Part shown: positions 52,762 through 55,657 of the stretch, in pieces
Position numbering within the stretch: position 1 is the stretch's first letter
Layout of the letters: each line of letters starts with the position of its first letter
Source: Natronomonas salinimetallica
Lineage (GTDB): Archaea > Halobacteriota > Halobacteria > Halobacteriales > Haloarculaceae
Direction: 5' to 3'
Length of the DNA stretch: 55,657 nucleotides
Assembly: GCF_013839515.1 (NCBI RefSeq)
Contig: NZ_JACDNQ010000019.1
Span: 1 to 55,657 of the forward strand
Notes under the pieces: model-generated
Told to the model about the DNA's origin: nothing
Databases searched by the model: none
Seen by the model: only the letters and a program-made list of their open reading frames with translations
Position numbers and translations under genes: made by a program

Positions 52762-53648
52762 CGTTCCACGACCGCATCGGGGCTTAGCCCGTTTTTCATC
52801 CTCGCCGTGGGGCTTCCGCCCGCACAGGCGATCGGGGCCGGGCTCCTGACGGAGGTGTTCGGGATGGGCAACGGCCTGCTGATACTGTCGGACGTAACTA
52901 CTTGAATCGAAAATCTCTGAGCGTCGTGTCACAGTACGGTTTCGTCTATCTGAACGATTCAGGTATTCACGAAATTACGTCCGACAGTATGAACTACGTC
53001 CGCCAGGGCGTCGTCGACTACGCGACCGCGAAGTGGCTGCTGCTCGGCGCGATCCCGGCGATCGTCGTCGGCGCGGTCGCTGCCCACGCCGTCCCGACGA
53101 CGCTGCTCACGCTCGCGTTCGGGGTCGGCCTGCTCGCGCTCGGGGCGTTTCTCGTCCTCCATGACTCCCCCGAGGAGTGCGTCCCCGGCGAGGGCGAGGG
53201 GGCGTTCTTGGAGGAAAAAAACGCCGGACGCGGCGAGACGACGATCGAGACGGCCGACGGCGAGTCGTTCACCTACGAGACGTGCTGGCGACCGCCAGGG
53301 ATCGGCCTCGCGACCGTCGGCGGGTTCATCACCGGCCTCATCAGTGCCGGCCTCCCCGAAATCACGACCACGCAACTGATCGTCCGGTGTCGGCTACCGC
53401 CCCGCGTCGCGATCGCAACGAGCGTCTTCGTGCTCGCGGTTGCCGCCCTCGCCGGTGCTGCCGTCCACGCGCTGGCCGCCACGTCCGTGTGGTACGTCGT
53501 CGCGTGGTCGATCCCCGGCGTCCTGATCGGCGGGACCGTCGGAACGCGGGTCGGTAAGTACGTCCCAAGCGAGATCATGGAGCCGGTGCTGGGGGTCGTC
53601 TTCGGCATCGTCGGCGTGATCGTCCTCGGGAGCGAACTGCTCGTTTGA
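52762..53648 (+). pseudogene. TauE/SafE-type transporter gene, 5'-truncated and interrupted
   Basis: Codons from about 52786 read GLSPFFILAVGLPPAQAIGA then GLLTEVFGMGNGLL, part of a TauE/SafE permease, but no start or N-terminal helices precede them. At 52882 a 109-bp inverted-repeat insertion introduces a stop. Beyond it the protein resumes in another frame with NYVRQGVVDYATAKW and continues through about five membrane helices to 53648. An ORF starting at ATG 52989, whose first bases come from the insertion, could still make a 219-residue fragment lacking the first third. TauE/SafE proteins export sulfite or organosulfonates. The gene is probably dead. Confidence 0.82.
52882..52990. mobile_element. 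109-bp MITE-like insertion in the tauE gene
   Basis: Perfect 16-base inverted ends, ATACTGTCGGACGTAA at 52882-52897 and its complement at 52975-52990, bound the insertion, with weaker matching for another 10 bases inward. Inner arms TGAATCG (52903-52909) and CGATTCA (52955-52961) add secondary structure. It has no coding capacity. The split of a continuous TauE protein on both sides shows it is an insertion. No long target duplication is visible. Confidence 0.85.
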
Positions 53649-53759
53649 ACGCGGGCGGATCCCCAGGCTACGCGTTCGTCGCCGGGGATCGATCCAGGGG
53701 ACGGACGCTCTCGCCGTCGAGCGCAGTCCACAGCCCGGACGTGATCGTCCTCTCCCGCG

Positions 53760-53942
53760 TTACGATCGGGACATCCCGAGCGGCTTCTTGCAGTTCTGAC
53801 AGAGAAAGAGATCGCGGTTCTCGAAGAGGGAGATCGATCCGTCGTCGTTCGTCTCGATCTCGGGAACCTCCCGACTCGCCCCGAGGTCGTCGGCCGATTC
53901 GGTCGTTTCGCCGCACTCCGAGCAGGTGAGTGTGTCAGACAT
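53760..53942 (-). CDS. Small zinc-ribbon protein
   Basis: The protein is 60 residues from ATG 53942, with a TTTATATA box (53965-53972) 27 bases upstream, so it is leaderless. A four-Cys zinc ribbon is formed by CSECGE near the N-terminus and CQNCKKPLG near the C-terminus, with an acidic middle. Such small zinc proteins are common in haloarchaea and often affect stress or biofilm phenotypes; no specific role is shown. Confidence 0.82.
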   Translation of the reverse strand: MSDTLTCSECGETTESADDLGASREVPEIETNDDGSISLFENRDLFLCQNCKKPLGMSRS

Positions 53943-53964
53943 ACACGAACGTCCGGACAGGGAG

Positions 53965-53972
53965 TATATAAA
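53965..53972 (-). promoter_or_regulatory. TATA box of the zinc-ribbon gene
   Basis: The minus strand reads TTTATATA, centred 27 bases before ATG 53942. Confidence 0.75.
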
Positions 53973-54082
53973 TGCGCCCCGACAGTGTGGTCGGGAGACA
54001 CACCCGGAGTCGGGGACGACCCCATCGGATTCGGATCCGGGTTGCACACCCGCTGTAGTGTTTTAACTTTTGCAGGCTAAGT

Positions 54083-54188
54083 CCCCGTCCTCAAGGAGCA
54101 ACGCAGCGAAGCGAGTAGCGTTAACGAGAACGAAGTTCTCGTTCGCACATCAGAACACGAAGTGTTCTGAGGACGCAGTAGGGCGGGG
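54083..54188 (+). ncRNA. Multi-hairpin structured region 5' of tnpB
   Basis: A closing stem joins GTCCTCA (54087-54093) to TGAGGAC (54168-54174), with CCCC (54083-54086) facing GGGG (54185-54188). Inside are three hairpins. The first has arms AACGC and GCGTT (54100-54122) with an inner GC-GAA-GC. The second has 9-bp arms (54123-54131 with 54135-54143). The third has 8-bp arms (54151-54158 with 54162-54169). All three present the loop GAA closed by C-G. It could act in single-stranded DNA recognition or as an RNA; transcription is not shown. Confidence 0.55.
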
Positions 54189-54250
54189 ATACAGCCGCAC
54201 GCTCGCTGCAACCCAAACGTTCAACTCTAGACACGACTAACCCGTCGGTA

Positions 54251-55573
54251 GTGGTTGAGGAAGCGTTCAAATACGCTGCCGAGCCCGAGAACGCAACCAC
54301 TGCCGAGAGTGCGTGGCAAGCGATTCAAACCTGTCGTGAAGTGTACAACCACGCACTAACCCAAGAGTACAAACCTGCTCCTGATTATGACAAACCATCG
54401 TACACCACGATGCAGAACGAACTGCCACAGTGGAAGCGCGAGTGGTCTGAGTGGAGCAGTGTATACTCGAAATGCCTTCAAATAGCAGTGCGTCGCATCA
54501 AGCATTCGGAGACCATCCTCGGCAAACTGAAAGAACGCGGATTCAACGTAGGTGAACTCAGGTGGAAAAGCCCGCGGGAATACCGTAGCATCACATACAA
54601 CCAGTCTGGCTTCAACGTGGATAGTAACACGGGTCGGACTGACCACGCTACGGTCAAACTCTCTAAAATCGGCACGTTCCACTTGAACTATCACCGACCA
54701 CTCCCAGACAATTCAGACATCAAAGAGGTCATCCTGAAGAAACAGAAGACAGGTGACTGGACGGTCAGCATCATGGTCGAATATGATGCCGACTATCCAG
54801 AGAAACCCGCTGTTGAAGACATTGATGGCGGGGACACAGTGGGTATCGACCTCGGAATCACGAAGTTTATTCACGACTCGGACGGACGAGCGTTCGGACC
54901 GTTAGACGAAGAGGAAGGCCGTGAGCGTATCGACAAACGCCACCAAGCCGTTTCTCGCAAGGAACACGAGTCGAACAACTGGAACAAAGCCCGACGACGC
55001 TTAGCGCGAGCGTATGAGCGGTTGTCGAACAAGCGCAAAGCGTATCGGGAAGCTCTCGCCAACGATTATACGCAGCGGTATGATGCCGTGTTCCTCGAAG
55101 ACCTGAACATTGGAAGCATGATGCAGCAGAACGGGAATAGCCGTAACATTGCGTCGATGTCGTGGTACGAGACGCTACAAACGTTCCAACGCTTCGGGGA
55201 GAAAAACGGCTGTCACGTTGTCCTTGTTCCGCCAGATGGAACGACGAAGAGATGTGTAAAGTGTGGTGTCGAGTCTGAGAAACCGTTGTGGGTGCGCGAG
55301 CACTCGTGCCCGTCGTGTGGATTCGAGACGGACCGCGACATGAACGCTGCGTTGGAGGTACAGCGTCTTGGATTGCTCGAACTGGGAGTGGTTGAGGATG
55401 AATCTGGATTAGGTCAGGAACTGGCCGAATCAACGCCTGCTGAGACTGGAACCTCTGCGGGGTCACTTCAGCGAGAAGTGGTTCCTGCAAGTGCCGTCGT
55501 TGACACAGGAAGCCCCATCTGCTCACGGGCGCGAAGCGCCCGTTCGCATGGTCAGCGGGACCGTAATGAGTGA
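54251..55573 (+). CDS. tnpB: TnpB RNA-guided endonuclease, apparently intact
   Basis: The protein is 440 residues from GTG 54251; the frame is open upstream but without ATG. The RuvC-like residues D200 (VGIDLGI), E283 (VFLEDLN) and D361 (TDRDMNAA) are all present. The zinc ribbon uses C335, C338, C353 and C356. The C-terminal extension (about 370-440) is typical of haloarchaeal IS1341-type proteins and includes AESTPAETGTSAG and VVDTGSPI. It should cut DNA beside a short target motif, guided by RNA from the overlapping 3' end. The catalytic set is complete, unlike the truncated copy at the left end. Confidence 0.93.
   Translation: MVEEAFKYAAEPENATTAESAWQAIQTCREVYNHALTQEYKPAPDYDKPSYTTMQNELPQWKREWSEWSSVYSKCLQIAVRRIKHSETILGKLKERGFNVGELRWKSPREYRSITYNQSGFNVDSNTGRTDHATVKLSKIGTFHLNYHRPLPDNSDIKEVILKKQKTGDWTVSIMVEYDADYPEKPAVEDIDGGDTVGIDLGITKFIHDSDGRAFGPLDEEEGRERIDKRHQAVSRKEHESNNWNKARRRLARAYERLSNKRKAYREALANDYTQRYDAVFLEDLNIGSMMQQNGNSRNIASMSWYETLQTFQRFGEKNGCHVVLVPPDGTTKRCVKCGVESEKPLWVREHSCPSCGFETDRDMNAALEVQRLGLLELGVVEDESGLGQELAESTPAETGTSAGSLQREVVPASAVVDTGSPICSRARSARSHGQRDRNE
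55525..55543 (+). other. Hairpin with GAA loop near the 3' end of tnpB
   Basis: ACGGGCGC (55525-55532) pairs perfectly with GCGCCCGT (55536-55543) around the loop GAA. It lies where the guide-RNA scaffold of TnpB elements is normally encoded and has the same C-GAA-G loop as the three hairpins upstream of the gene. Confidence 0.7.
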
Positions 55574-55657
55574 CGGAAGTTATGGGCATGGAATGAGACT
55601 GGAAGGTAATGAGTGGAGATCGTCGGATCGAGATTGTCCGGCATCTGGATGAAGGGG

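Larger units (their letters stand above)
54083..55657 (+). mobile_element. Second IS200/IS605-type (IS1341-like) TnpB element
   Basis: It contains an upstream structured region (54083-54188), an apparently full-length tnpB, and 3' hairpin sequence at 55525-55543. Base composition of the coding part is noticeably richer in A and T than the neighbours, pointing to recent arrival. No tnpA is present and the right end may lie past the window. Confidence 0.7.

Noticed and set aside
52902-53648. TauE-like gene starting at TTG 52902
   Set aside because: That start lies inside the 109-bp insertion. The protein similarity upstream in another frame shows the gene is broken, so I call it a pseudogene.

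Overview
The window is a GC-rich chromosomal segment of an extremely halophilic archaeon (class Halobacteria). The signs are very acidic proteins, TATA boxes about 27 bases upstream of leaderless start codons, Tat-type lipoprotein signals, a halocyanin, haloarchaeal CBS plus ribosome-hibernation fusions, a fused Kae1-Bud32 gene, and archaeal translation and transcription genes (aIF2-gamma, Rpo7, Spt4, S24e, S27Ae). No replication origin gene, rRNA or CRISPR array is visible.

Layout. 1-1.4 kb holds a degraded IS200/IS605-type TnpB element. 1.4-6.1 kb holds metabolic genes: acyl-CoA dehydrogenase, aldehyde:ferredoxin oxidoreductase, a universal stress protein and ketopantoate reductase. 6.2-12.4 kb has a two-gene archaeal pilus or secretion motor (PilB-like ATPase plus PilC-like membrane platform), followed by a sulfatase-type membrane enzyme and a GtrA-type protein. 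12.5-24.3 kb is regulatory and sensory: four winged-helix regulators, two Tat lipoproteins coupled by overlapping codons, a stress protein, a CBS protein, a PHP phosphoesterase and two PAS histidine kinases. 24.4-26.4 kb carries a palindromic element and two redox lipoproteins, a tandem-domain HiPIP and a halocyanin. 26.6-34.3 kb has a rhomboid-like membrane protein, a Ski2-like helicase, a ferredoxin-dependent nitrite/sulfite reductase and several small haloarchaeal genes.

34.3-35 kb contains a long hairpin, tRNA-Lys(UUU), and a cluster of duplicated tRNA 3'-end sequences that looks like repeated integration scarring. 35-41.2 kb is the conserved information-processing block eif2g / PIN / rpoE1 / spt4 / dephospho-CoA kinase, then rps24e / rps27ae / kae1-bud32. 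41.4-47.7 kb is hisS and a coiled-coil gene / smc / scpA condensin operon. 47.8-52.6 kb has a phosphoribosyltransferase, a PhzF protein, a thioesterase and two tandem CBS plus hibernation-factor paralogues. 52.8-53.6 kb is a broken TauE/SafE gene interrupted by a 109-bp inverted-repeat insertion. 54.1 kb to the end is a second, apparently intact TnpB element with an unusual set of hairpins sharing a C-GAA-G loop.

A recurring feature is short head-to-tail repeats (20-40 bp, 2-4 copies, a different sequence each time) in intergenic spacers. One in-frame example (63 bp period) lies inside scpA. The strongest leads for unusual biology are the tRNA-Lys 3'-end array, the tandem HiPIP lipoprotein beside halocyanin, the TnpB-linked hairpin cluster, and the small palindromic elements that share ATACTG ends.
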